NCBI GenBank assembly: GCA_025927935.1
Contig: JAICKM010000256.1
Span: 1-8,837 of the forward strand
From: Chloroflexia bacterium
GTDB taxonomy: Bacteria; Chloroflexota; Chloroflexia; QHBQ01; JADMIH01
Length of the DNA: 8,837 bases
Reading direction: 5' to 3'
In this document: one piece after another, positions 1 to 5,198 of the stretch
How the letters are laid out: each line of letters begins with the position of its first letter
Position numbering within the stretch: position 1 is the stretch's first letter
Notes under the pieces: generated by a model
Told to the model about the DNA's origin: nothing
Seen by the model: only the letters and a program-made list of their open reading frames with translations
The model's database searches: none
Program-made: the position numbers and the translations under genes

Positions 1-44
1 ACGCCGGGCCGGTCTTGCATCAGGGCAACCAGGGTGTGTGTCAA
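1..44 (-). CDS. ilvN: Acetolactate synthase small (regulatory) subunit, N-terminal fragment
   Basis: Only the first 14 codons lie in the window; the gene runs off the left edge. Read leftward from a TTG start at 44-42 the product begins M-THTLVALMQDRPGV, which fits the opening beta-strand and the 'pGV' turn of the ACT domain that starts IlvN/IlvH proteins. An AGGAGG ribosome binding site lies about 9 nt upstream of the TTG, in the 20-nt gap after the ilvB stop codon. The family subunit binds the catalytic subunit, stimulates it and gives valine feedback inhibition. The ilvB-ilvN order and spacing are typical of an operon. The call rests on a short fragment plus context; the only ATG in the fragment is codon 9, which would cut into the first strand. 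Confidence 0.8.
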   Translation of the reverse strand, partial: MTHTLVALMQDRPG

Positions 45-64
45 CGTTTTGCTCCTCCTACAGG

Positions 65-1783
65 CTACACGGTCAGCGGCTGTGGCGCCTCGGTCATCAT
101 CTCACCGATGCTCTTATTGACCGGCACCATCGGGAAGACGTTCACCTCGCGCTCCACGCGGAAGTCGAGGACGACCGCGCCTGCATAGTCGCAGGCCCAG
201 GCGATGGCGTCGGCCACGTCGGCGACCCGTTCGACGGTCATGCCGCTCAGGTAGTACGCTTCAGCCAGCCGGGCGAAATCGGGGCTGGTCAGCGGCGTGC
301 CGCTGTAGCGCTTGTTCTCGAACAGTTCCTGCCACTGGCGCACCATGCCCAGGTAGCCGTTGTTGATGATCGCCACCTTGAGGTTGGTGATGCCTTCCTG
401 CTTGACGGTCGCCAGTTCCTGCAAGGTCATCTGGAAACCGCCGTCGCCGACGATGGCCCACACTATTTCGTCGGGATGGGCCAGGGCGACGCCGATGGCC
501 GCGGGCAGGCCGAAGCCCATCGTGCCCGCGCCGCCGCTGGTGATATGGGTGCGCGGGCGGTGCCAGTCGATCAGTTGCGCGGCCCACATCTGGTGCTGGC
601 CCACGTCCGTCACGACGCGATAGCTGCCGCGCTCGTTCAGGATGCGCGTCATGGCCGCGTAAACATCGTGCGGCATCAACTGCGAGGTATCGGGGCGGTT
701 CAGGTAAAGCTGGCGGTGCTGGTGCTCGGCCTGCATGGCCCGGATCTGGGCCAGCCATTCGCACGCATGGCGCTCCGGCAGTTCTTCCAGCAGCGCCTGG
801 AGCACGAGGCGGGCGTCGCCCACGATGGGCACGGCCACCTTCACGTTCTTGCCGATCTCAGAGGGGTCGATATCGACGTGGATCACCTTGGCGTGGGGCG
901 CGAAGGTCGAAGCCTTGCCCGTCACCCGGTCGTCGAAGCGCCCGCCGATGTTGAACAGCACGTCGCACTGCTGGATAGCGCGGTTGACGTGGACCCAGCC
1001 GTGCATACCGGGCATGCCGATGCTCAGCGGGTGGTCTTCGGGGAACGACCCCAGCCCATGCAGCGTCGTCACCACGGGGATGCCCGTGCGCTCGGCCATG
1101 GCGCGGAGTTCGGCGGTCGCCTCGGCCATGATCACGCCGTTGCCGGCCATGATCAGCGGCTTCTCCGCCGCCATCAGCAGTTTGATCGCTTCGCGGATCT
1201 GCTTACGGTTGCCCTGGTAGGTTGGCTTGTAGCCCGGCAGATCGAGCGTTACGTCCCAATTGGGGACGACCTGCGCCTGCTGCGCGTCCTTGGTGATGTC
1301 GATGAGGACGGGGCCGGGGCGCCCGGTCGAGGCGATATGGAACGCCTCGCGGAACACATAGGGCAGGTCCTCGGCATGGGTCACCAGGTAGTTGTGCTTG
1401 GTGATCGGCATCGTGATGCCGGTGATGTCGGTTTCCTGGAAAGCGTCCTTGCCCAGCACGGCGCTCGACACCTGCCCGGTGATCGCCACCAGGGGCGTGC
1501 TGTCCATCCAGGCGTCGGCGATGGGCGTCACCAGGTTGGTGGTGCCGGGGCCGCTGGTGCCGATGCAGACGCCGACTTTGCCGGTCGAGCGGGCGTAGCC
1601 TTCGGCGGCGTGCCCGGCGCCCTGCTCGTGGCGGCAGAGCACATGGTGGAGCTGGTCGCGGTACTCCCACATGGCGTGGTAGAACGGCATAATCGCCCCG
1701 CCGGGAATGCCGAACATGATTTCCACGTTTTCACGGATGAGCGCCTCGCACATGATCTGGGCGCCCGTTCGCTTTTCCGTCAT
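65..1783 (-). CDS. ilvB: Acetolactate synthase (acetohydroxyacid synthase), large catalytic subunit
   Basis: A 572-residue TPP-dependent enzyme, of normal family length. It condenses two pyruvates to 2-acetolactate, or pyruvate plus 2-oxobutyrate to 2-aceto-2-hydroxybutyrate, the first common step to Val/Leu and Ile. Visible motifs: FGIPGGAIMPFY near residue 24, catalytic Glu53 in RHEQGAGHAAEGYAR, GTSGPGTTN (75-83), GQV...DAFQETD (103-119), RFDDRVTGK (282-290) in the central FAD-binding domain, and the C-terminal TPP/Mg motif GDG (446-448) to NN (474-475). MVRQWQELF contains Trp484, the residue matching the plant sulfonylurea-site Trp. The position matching the plant herbicide-site Pro is Ser106, also seen naturally in some bacterial enzymes. 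The ATG at 1783 was chosen because AGGAGG sits 7 nt upstream and MTEKRTGAQIMCEAL is the normal family start. A longer in-frame start at 1912 would overlap ilvD. It lies 35 nt after ilvD and 20 nt before ilvN, so cotranscription is likely. Confidence 0.97.
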   Translation of the reverse strand: MTEKRTGAQIMCEALIRENVEIMFGIPGGAIMPFYHAMWEYRDQLHHVLCRHEQGAGHAAEGYARSTGKVGVCIGTSGPGTTNLVTPIADAWMDSTPLVAITGQVSSAVLGKDAFQETDITGITMPITKHNYLVTHAEDLPYVFREAFHIASTGRPGPVLIDITKDAQQAQVVPNWDVTLDLPGYKPTYQGNRKQIREAIKLLMAAEKPLIMAGNGVIMAEATAELRAMAERTGIPVVTTLHGLGSFPEDHPLSIGMPGMHGWVHVNRAIQQCDVLFNIGGRFDDRVTGKASTFAPHAKVIHVDIDPSEIGKNVKVAVPIVGDARLVLQALLEELPERHACEWLAQIRAMQAEHQHRQLYLNRPDTSQLMPHDVYAAMTRILNERGSYRVVTDVGQHQMWAAQLIDWHRPRTHITSGGAGTMGFGLPAAIGVALAHPDEIVWAIVGDGGFQMTLQELATVKQEGITNLKVAIINNGYLGMVRQWQELFENKRYSGTPLTSPDFARLAEAYYLSGMTVERVADVADAIAWACDYAGAVVLDFRVEREVNVFPMVPVNKSIGEMMTEAPQPLTV

Positions 1784-1818
1784 TACAAACCTCCTACCGG
1801 GTCCGTACCGGGTGTGTA

Positions 1819-3504
1819 TTAAACCAGCACGGCGCCGTTGCTGGCGTTGGTCACCATCCGGGTGTAGCGCGCCAGCCAGCCCCGCTGATATTTGGGGGCG
1901 GGCGCCTGCCACGCCTTACGCCGTTCCGCGAATTCGTCTTCGGAGACTTCGACATTCATTTGCCGCGCGGCCAGGTCGATGTGGACGATGTCGCCGTCGC
2001 GCACCAGACCAATGGGGCCTTGCTCGGCGGCTTCGGGCGAGACATGCCCGATGCACAGCCCGCGCGTGCCGCCGCTGAAGCGGCCGTCGGTGATCAGCGC
2101 GGTGGTGCTGCTCAACTCGGGGATGCCCTTGACCATGCTGGTCAGGCTCAGCATCTCGCGCATGCCGGGGCCGCCGCGCGGCCCTTCCTGGCGCACGACG
2201 ATCACGTCACCGGGATAGACCCGGCCGTTGAGCACGGCGTCGGTCGCCGCTTCCTCGCCGTCGAACACGCGGGCGGGACCGTGGAAAGTCATCTGGTGCT
2301 GGTCGACCGCGCCGACCTTGACGATGGAGCCTTCAGGAGCCAGGTTGCCGAACAGCACGCTCAGCGCGCCGCGCTCCGAATGGGGATCGGCGATGGGGCG
2401 GATGCATTCCGGGTTGCGGTTCTCGACGCCGCGCAGGTTCTCGCCCAGCGTGCAGCCCGTGACCGTCGGCGCATCGAGGTTGAGCACGCCCGGCTTCTGC
2501 GCCAGTTCGGCCATGATCGCGGGCACGCCACCCGCCGCATGCACATCCTGCATGTGCCACTGGCGCGAGCCGTCCCACGCCGGGGAGACCTTCGCCAGGT
2601 GGGGCACGCGGTCCGACACCTCATTGAAGCGGCGTACGGGGTAGTCCAGTCCGGCCTCGCGGGCCAGGGCCAGCACATGCAGCACTGTGTTGGTCGAGCC
2701 GCCCATCGCCACATCGAGCGCCATGGCGTTGTCGATGGAATCGGCGGTGACGATGTCCAGGAAGCGGACGTTGCGCCGGGTTAACGCGACAATCCCCGCG
2801 GCTGCTTGCCGGGCCAGTTCATGGCGGGCGGGCGAGACCGCGGGGATTGTGCCGTTGCCGGGGAGTGCGATGCCCAGGGCTTCACACAGGCAGTTCATCG
2901 AATTAGCGGTAAACATCCCGCTACAACTGCCGCAGGTGGGACAACTGATTTGCTCCAGTTTCAGCAGTTGCGCGTCGCTCATCTGGCCGGAGGCATGTTT
3001 GCCGACGGCCTCGAACACGGTGATCAGGTCGCTTTTGGTGCCGTTCTCGTCCACGCCGGCCATCATCGGTCCGCCGGAGATGAACAACGTGGGGATATTG
3101 ACGCGCGCCGCGCCCATCAACATGCCCGGCGTGATCTTGTCGCAGTTGGGGATGCAGATCATGGCGTCGAAGCAGTGCGCCGTCGCCATGGTCTCAACCG
3201 AGTCAGCGATCAATTCGCGGGAAGGCAGTGAGTAGCGCATGCCTTCGTGGCCCATGACGATGCCGTCGTCCACGCCGATGGTGTTGAACTCGAAGGGCAC
3301 ACCGCCCGCCGCGCGCACGGCCTCCTTGACCACCCGGCCAAATTCCTGCAAGTGGGCATGGCCGGGGATGATGTCCACGTAGGAGTTGCAGATCGCGACA
3401 AACGGCTTGTCAAAGTCGCCTTCGGCGCGGATCTGGCCGGTGGCGCGCAGTAGACTACGGTGCGGGGCGCGCTCGAACCCCCGCTTAATCTCGTCGGAAC
3501 GCAT
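1819..3504 (-). CDS. ilvD: Dihydroxy-acid dehydratase
   Basis: A 561-residue enzyme of the IlvD/Edd family, full length. It dehydrates 2,3-dihydroxy-isovalerate and -3-methylvalerate to the 2-oxo acids that precede Val/Leu and Ile. It starts [21 protein letters not shown], a signature opening of IlvD. Candidate Fe-S cysteines are Cys39 (ICNSY...PGH), Cys121 (PNCDKITPG) and the CPTCGSC group at 188-194. Asp79/Asp80 (GVDDGI) and Lys123 (CDK) fit the Mg site, and Ser477 in [10 protein letters not shown] is the expected catalytic serine. Whether the cluster is [2Fe-2S] or [4Fe-4S] cannot be settled by eye. The ATG at 3504 fits the family N-terminus and has an AGGAG-like site 9 nt upstream; an in-frame start at 3552 would add 16 residues not seen in the family. 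It is the first structural gene after the attenuated leader, so it and ilvBN are probably controlled together. Confidence 0.97.
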   Translation of the reverse strand: MRSDEIKRGFERAPHRSLLRATGQIRAEGDFDKPFVAICNSYVDIIPGHAHLQEFGRVVKEAVRAAGGVPFEFNTIGVDDGIVMGHEGMRYSLPSRELIADSVETMATAHCFDAMICIPNCDKITPGMLMGAARVNIPTLFISGGPMMAGVDENGTKSDLITVFEAVGKHASGQMSDAQLLKLEQISCPTCGSCSGMFTANSMNCLCEALGIALPGNGTIPAVSPARHELARQAAAGIVALTRRNVRFLDIVTADSIDNAMALDVAMGGSTNTVLHVLALAREAGLDYPVRRFNEVSDRVPHLAKVSPAWDGSRQWHMQDVHAAGGVPAIMAELAQKPGVLNLDAPTVTGCTLGENLRGVENRNPECIRPIADPHSERGALSVLFGNLAPEGSIVKVGAVDQHQMTFHGPARVFDGEEAATDAVLNGRVYPGDVIVVRQEGPRGGPGMREMLSLTSMVKGIPELSSTTALITDGRFSGGTRGLCIGHVSPEAAEQGPIGLVRDGDIVHIDLAARQMNVEVSEDEFAERRKAWQAPAPKYQRGWLARYTRMVTNASNGAVLV

Positions 3505-3723
3505 AAGGAGACTCTCCTCTCGCAACGCCGCTTTTTGAGCAGCGCCAGGCATCGGTAGACCCCGCGTGGTCTCTAGACCTGCCGTTACCAGGCAGAATTC
3601 AATTCCTGTTCAATCAGGTTCGTCGAGCATCGCGCTCGCAAACGCGGTGGGACCGCGCTGCTGCCGGCACTGGCAGCGAGAGGGGTGCGCGCCACACCGT
3701 TGTGGTCGCGCGCAGAGGATGCG
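3505..3723 (-). other. Hairpin-rich 5' untranslated region of ilvD, downstream of the attenuator
   Basis: No protein-coding gene is seen here. In the leftward transcript the region folds locally into successive hairpins: 3687-3711 (10 bp with one bulged base, 4-nt loop), 3660-3677 (6 bp), 3643-3657 (6 bp, 3-nt loop), 3624-3638 (5 bp), 3579-3595 (5 bp) and 3525-3545 (8 bp, loop CAAAA). The last uses two G-U pairs that would be A-C mismatches in the opposite strand's RNA, which favours a leftward transcript. None is followed by a U tract, so they are not obvious terminators. They could stabilise mRNA, affect ilvD translation, or reflect only high GC. The fold was made by eye. Confidence 0.45.
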
Positions 3724-3816
3724 TTAGCGGGTTGGCCGCGTCACGGGCACCGGCACCAATGCCGGGGTCCGCGGCGCCAACAGACTTTCCAGAGCTTTTT
3801 TGATGCGATCCAGCAT
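3724..3816 (-). CDS. Possible small ORF in the ilvD leader, 30 codons, Leu/Val-rich
   Basis: An ATG-to-TAA frame of 30 residues between the attenuator terminator and ilvD. It begins MLDRIKKALESLL and holds ALVPVPV near its end; 9 of 30 residues are Leu, Ile or Val. No good Shine-Dalgarno site is present (upstream bases read GAAAGTGACGTAT), and no U-tract terminator follows. It could be a second sensing peptide analogous to the small ORF after the lys terminator, or a chance frame. I do not recognise it as a known family. Translation is unproven. Confidence 0.25.
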   Translation of the reverse strand: MLDRIKKALESLLAPRTPALVPVPVTRPTR

Positions 3817-3875
3817 ATACGTCACTTTCGCTGTGCGGGAACATGCAAGCTGATCCCACGAAGTCCCGGATAATC

Positions 3876-3906
3876 AAAAAGCCCCTCCCGGTTGGGGAGG
3901 AGCTTT
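3876..3906 (-). terminator. Attenuator terminator of the ilv operon
   Basis: In the leftward RNA, AAAGCTCCTCCC pairs with GGGAGGGGCTTT around a 5-nt loop (CAACC), giving a 12-bp stem with one G-U pair, followed by UUUUUG. In the rightward direction the same G-U position becomes a C-A mismatch and the T tract is interrupted, so the leftward reading is the stronger terminator. It lies between the ilv promoter and ilvD, directly after the leader peptide, which is where an attenuator terminator must be. Confidence 0.9.
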
Positions 3907-3990
3907 GTTTACTGAACCTGTCTGCTTACGCTGCCTGCCTCCCCAACGCCGATTGACCCTTAACAATAATAAGGGCAATAAGGAGGAGGC
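3891..3990 (-). promoter_or_regulatory. Attenuator pairing segments of the ilv leader (protector and antiterminator)
   Basis: Three segments compete, in transcript order. Segment 1 is GCCTCCTC at 3990-3983, within Ser-Leu-Leu codons of the leader peptide. Segment 2 is GTTGGGGAGGC at 3947-3937, within its last codons. Segment 3 is CCTCCCCAAC at 3900-3891, the 5' arm and loop of the terminator. Segment 2 pairs perfectly with segment 3 over 10 bp (antiterminator). Segments 1 and 2 pair over 8 bp with one G-U (protector). Segment 3 with the distal arm makes the terminator. A ribosome stalled at the Ile/Leu/Val codons (3997-3962) would block segment 1 and leave segment 2 free; one at the stop codon (3928-3926) would cover much of segment 2. 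The complementarities are seen; the control is inferred. Confidence 0.85.
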
Positions 3991-4021
3991 TAAGGATGAA
4001 GTTGGCAGCGACTTGCAACAT
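3926..4021 (-). CDS. ilv operon leader peptide (Ile/Leu/Val-rich, 31 residues)
   Basis: An ATG-to-TAA frame of 31 residues whose residues 9-20 read ILSLLLIALIIV, ten of twelve being branched-chain amino acids; 13 of all 31 are Ile, Leu or Val. An AGGA site lies 9 nt upstream of the ATG, about 35 nt from the predicted transcription start. It ends ALGRQAA, curiously like the ALGRGKA tail of the E. coli ilvGMEDA leader as I recall it; the shared codons include the GGG-AGG that forms the antiterminator here. Its likely job is not to make a working protein but to let the ribosome sense charged tRNA-Ile, -Leu and -Val. None of its seven Leu codons is CTG (CTT, CTC and TTG are used), unlike the structural genes. 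It is functionally equivalent to ilvL; homology is not shown. Confidence 0.88.
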   Translation of the reverse strand: MLQVAANFILSLLLIALIIVKGQSALGRQAA

Positions 4022-4062
4022 GACTTTGTTTCCTGTCGTAAGACTCGGTTAACTTATGGCAG

Positions 4063-4091
4063 AGTATAATGGATTTCTTACAGGCTGTCAA
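4063..4091 (-). promoter_or_regulatory. Promoter of the ilv operon
   Basis: A sigma70-type promoter reading leftward: -35 TTGACA (4091-4086), exact consensus, a 17-bp spacer, and -10 TATACT (4068-4063). Predicted start of transcription is near 4057-4055. Two weak dyads overlap or flank the -35 on its upstream side (CTGTC at 4085-4089 with GACAG at 4100-4104; AGGTT at 4093-4097 with AACCT at 4110-4114); either could be an operator, but the support is slight. The interval 4092-4268, between this promoter and the next gene, is AT-richer and holds nothing else I can support, including no clear terminator for the zinc-finger gene. Confidence 0.88.
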
Positions 4092-4268
4092 TAGGTTCCG
4101 ACAGCGAGAAACCTCGAATCCCGATACAAACAGACTGATTATCACTAAAACTAGCCATAAAATAAACGTGCAATTCATCACAAATTCGCCTGCGCCTCTT
4201 GCCGGCGATCAGGAGGTAGCATCCGCCCGTTGCGACGGCTGCCACTGAGGGTACTATTGTCTGCGTTA

Positions 4269-4586
4269 TCAGGTGGCGCGACGGACGCAGATATCACAAA
4301 CAAAGACCCCGTGCGGCCCCGCAATCAGCCGCGCGACATCCGTCTGGCGCCGACCACAGAAAGAGCAGTGAATCTGAGCGGGTGTAGCGGGTTCCCGGTG
4401 CGGTATGGTTTGCTGGGTACTCCTGACAGCCGCCGCATCGGCGGGCGGCGGAGGATCCAGAATCTGCGCGCACGTCGCCACACACGCGGGACAGATAGCA
4501 ATACCTGCGGGTCCGGTATAGAGGGTGTCCGCGTCGGAGACAGTCTGATAACAAAACGAGCAGATTTGCCCGGTAGGGTCCAGCAT
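4269..4586 (-). CDS. Small protein with two ClpX-type C4 zinc fingers, no ATPase domain
   Basis: A 105-residue protein with two copies of the zinc-binding fold found at the N-terminus of ClpX. Finger 1 uses Cys9, Cys12, Cys32 and Cys35 (ICSFCYQT...GIAICPACV). Finger 2 uses Cys74, Cys77, Cys97 and Cys100 (HCSFCGRRQTDVARLIAGP...VFVCDICV). Both have C-X2-C-X19-C-X2-C spacing. Finger 2 is the closer match to ClpX; finger 1 has an extra Cys39. A Pro/Ala-rich linker (residues 44-70) joins them. There is no Walker A/B or AAA+ region, so it is not ClpX. In ClpX this domain dimerises and binds substrates and adaptors, so an adaptor or protein-binding role is possible but unproven. The ATG at 4586 was chosen because the longer frame, from a TTG at 4730, would lie within the promoter. 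The ribosome site is weak (GGA 8 nt away, AAGGA 12 nt away). Its link to the flanking operons is unknown. Confidence 0.82.
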   Translation of the reverse strand: MLDPTGQICSFCYQTVSDADTLYTGPAGIAICPACVATCAQILDPPPPADAAAVRSTQQTIPHREPATPAQIHCSFCGRRQTDVARLIAGPHGVFVCDICVRRAT

Positions 4587-4700
4587 AGGGTAATTCCGTC
4601 CTTCTGATTCCTCGGTGTACGGAAAATCGGAGCCTCGAAATCGGCGACCACCAGCTAGCGGTACCCGCTGCAACGGCCGCGAACAGCAAAAGCCTAAGCG

Positions 4701-4730
4701 ATTATACGCCGCGTTGTCGCTTTCCGTCAA
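4701..4730 (-). promoter_or_regulatory. Promoter of the double zinc-finger gene
   Basis: Leftward -35 TTGACG (4730-4725), an 18-bp spacer, and a consensus -10 TATAAT (4706-4701). Transcription should start near 4694, leaving a 5' untranslated region of about 108 nt before the ATG at 4586. In that leader (4587-4694) I see no clear riboswitch or terminator. The promoter is divergent from the lys promoter, with 86 bp between the two -35 boxes. Confidence 0.78.
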
Positions 4731-4772
4731 AATTCATATTCCGCGTAACAGAGCTAATACGTGCCCGGAAAG

Positions 4773-4788
4773 CGAGAGGCGCCTCTCG
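4773..4788. promoter_or_regulatory. Perfect 16-bp palindrome between divergent promoters; possible operator
   Basis: CGAGAGGCGCCTCTCG is its own reverse complement. It lies 28 bp upstream of the lys -35 box and 42 bp upstream of the zinc-finger gene's -35 box. There is no T tract on either side, so it is unlikely to be a terminator. A dimeric regulator acting on one or both promoters would fit, but no regulator is encoded in the window. Confidence 0.4.
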
Positions 4789-4816
4789 ATGTTGCCCTGA
4801 TATGCCGGACAACCTA

Positions 4817-4845
4817 TTGACAAACCGCGCAAGTTTTGCTAGGAT
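4817..4845 (+). promoter_or_regulatory. Promoter of the lysine operon
   Basis: Rightward -35 TTGACA (4817-4822), exact consensus, a 17-bp spacer, and -10 TAGGAT (4840-4845; four of six match TATAAT). Transcription should start near 4852-4853, about 27 nt before the leader peptide ATG. Confidence 0.82.
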
Positions 4846-4879
4846 AGGCCCCATCAACCGTTTGCGGAAGGATCCGGGC

Positions 4880-4963
4880 ATGTCGCCAATGCACTACCAA
4901 CTGCATATCAGCGCCAACAAGCAGGACAAGCGCTCCAAGAAGCCGGCCGAGAGGTCTGGATAG
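4880..4963 (+). CDS. lys operon leader peptide (27 residues, clustered Lys codons)
   Basis: An ATG-to-TAG frame of 27 residues, with an AAGGA site 7 nt upstream. Its second half, NKQDKRSKKPAERSG, contains four Lys codons (AAG at 4919, 4928, 4937 and 4940) and two Arg codons. The first half has no Lys. The last codons (GAG AGG TCT GG) form the antiterminator segment, and the stop codon lies one base after it. As with the ilv leader, the presumed role is sensing of charged tRNA-Lys by the translating ribosome. I recall a leader-peptide attenuator reported for the Thermus thermophilus lysine cluster; sequence relation to this one is not shown. Confidence 0.78.
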   Translation: MSPMHYQLHISANKQDKRSKKPAERSG

Positions 4964-5008
4964 TGGCGTTTGTGTGCTAAGCTGCCCAACGGATGCCCGC
5001 CGGACCTC
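4951..5008 (+). promoter_or_regulatory. Antiterminator pairing segments of the lys leader
   Basis: GAGGTCTGG at 4951-4959, inside the last leader codons, is complementary to CCGGACCTC at 5000-5008, the 5' arm of the terminator: 9 bp with one G-U. It is also an 8-of-9 copy of the terminator's 3' arm (GAGGTCCGG, 5011-5019), as expected for competing strands. A ribosome stalled at Lys codons 4919-4937 would leave it free, whereas one at the TAG (4961) would cover it. Stalling at the last Lys codon (4940) might partly mask it. I found no convincing protector segment like that of the ilv leader. Confidence 0.75.
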
Positions 5009-5031
5009 ATGAGGTCCGGCGGTTTTTATTT
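4997..5031 (+). terminator. Attenuator terminator of the lysine operon
   Basis: A perfect 26-nt palindrome (4997-5022; arms CCGCCGGACCTCA and its complement) is followed by TTTTTATTTG. This is a very strong intrinsic terminator reading rightward, placed after the lys promoter and leader peptide and 136 nt before hcs. A terminator inside an operon leader makes sense only if read-through is regulated. The left flank lacks an A tract, so termination in the leftward direction is not supported. Confidence 0.93.
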
Positions 5032-5063
5032 GTCCCAATTTTAGCACCTGTGGAGGAAACACC

Positions 5064-5198
5064 ATGAAGAGCCTGAAGAAGCAACTGAAGTCTAAGCGCA
5101 TGTTCGTCACCTGTGCGGCCACCCCCTGCAACCTGATGCCTGCTCTGGAGCAAAGGAGAAGACCCCATGCGCCCGACTCTACGCGTACAGATCGTTGA
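5064..5198 (+). CDS. Lys-rich small ORF overlapping the start of hcs (44 residues)
   Basis: An ATG frame of 44 residues with a strong GGAGG site 7 nt upstream. It starts MKSLKKQLKSKRMF: five Lys in the first eleven residues. The tail is Arg/Pro-rich and looks non-conserved. It ends at a TGA (5196-5198), 32 nt inside hcs and in a different frame, so it runs over the hcs ribosome binding site and start codon. I do not recognise a family; it is not LysW, lacking the CxxC pairs and acidic tail. The lysine cluster and overlap suggest a second Lys-sensing element acting on hcs translation: ribosomes running through would obstruct hcs initiation, while ribosomes stalled at the early Lys codons would not. 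An ordinary small protein or translational coupling are alternatives. Confidence 0.55.
   Translation: MKSLKKQLKSKRMFVTCAATPCNLMPALEQRRRPHAPDSTRTDR

Noticed and set aside
38..1822. 594-residue open frame on the plus strand opposite ilvB
   Set aside because: It is an antisense shadow of a GC-rich gene: composition is His/Asp/Gly/Val-skewed with no recognisable domain, while the minus strand carries complete ilvB.
3644..3657. GCGGTGGGACCGCG on the plus strand, matching 12 of 14 bases of the T-box consensus
   Set aside because: It points away from ilvD, no Stem I or specifier loop is visible upstream, and no gene follows on that strand nearby. The sequence is explained as a simple 6-bp hairpin.
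3614..3877. 87-codon minus-strand frame between the ilv terminator and ilvD
   Set aside because: It starts from a TTG inside the terminator's T tract, has no ribosome binding site, and shows no domain; the hairpins explain the region better.
3990..4181. Minus-strand frame of 63 codons beginning with a strikingly Ile/Leu/Val-rich segment (FILWLVLVIISLFV), using TTA, CTA, GTA and ATA codons
   Set aside because: It spans the ilv promoter, has no ribosome binding site or promoter of its own that I can see, and overlaps the true leader peptide in another frame. The hydrophobic bias fits AT-rich intergenic DNA. A small membrane peptide or an older leader cannot be fully excluded.
4230..4607. 125-residue plus-strand frame from a TTG, with an AGGAGGT about 13 nt upstream
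   Set aside because: It lies opposite the double zinc-finger gene, has no recognisable features, and the ribosome-site-like sequence is too far from the TTG.
4269..4730. Longer form of the zinc-finger protein starting at a TTG at 4730
   Set aside because: The extra 48 codons contain the -35 and -10 boxes of a good promoter and look non-conserved.
5064..5198. Possibility that the small ORF before hcs is LysW, the amino-group carrier of bacterial AAA lysine synthesis
   Set aside because: It lacks the CxxC zinc-binding pairs and the acidic C-terminus ending in Glu that LysW needs. lysW, lysX and the rest may lie beyond the right edge or elsewhere.
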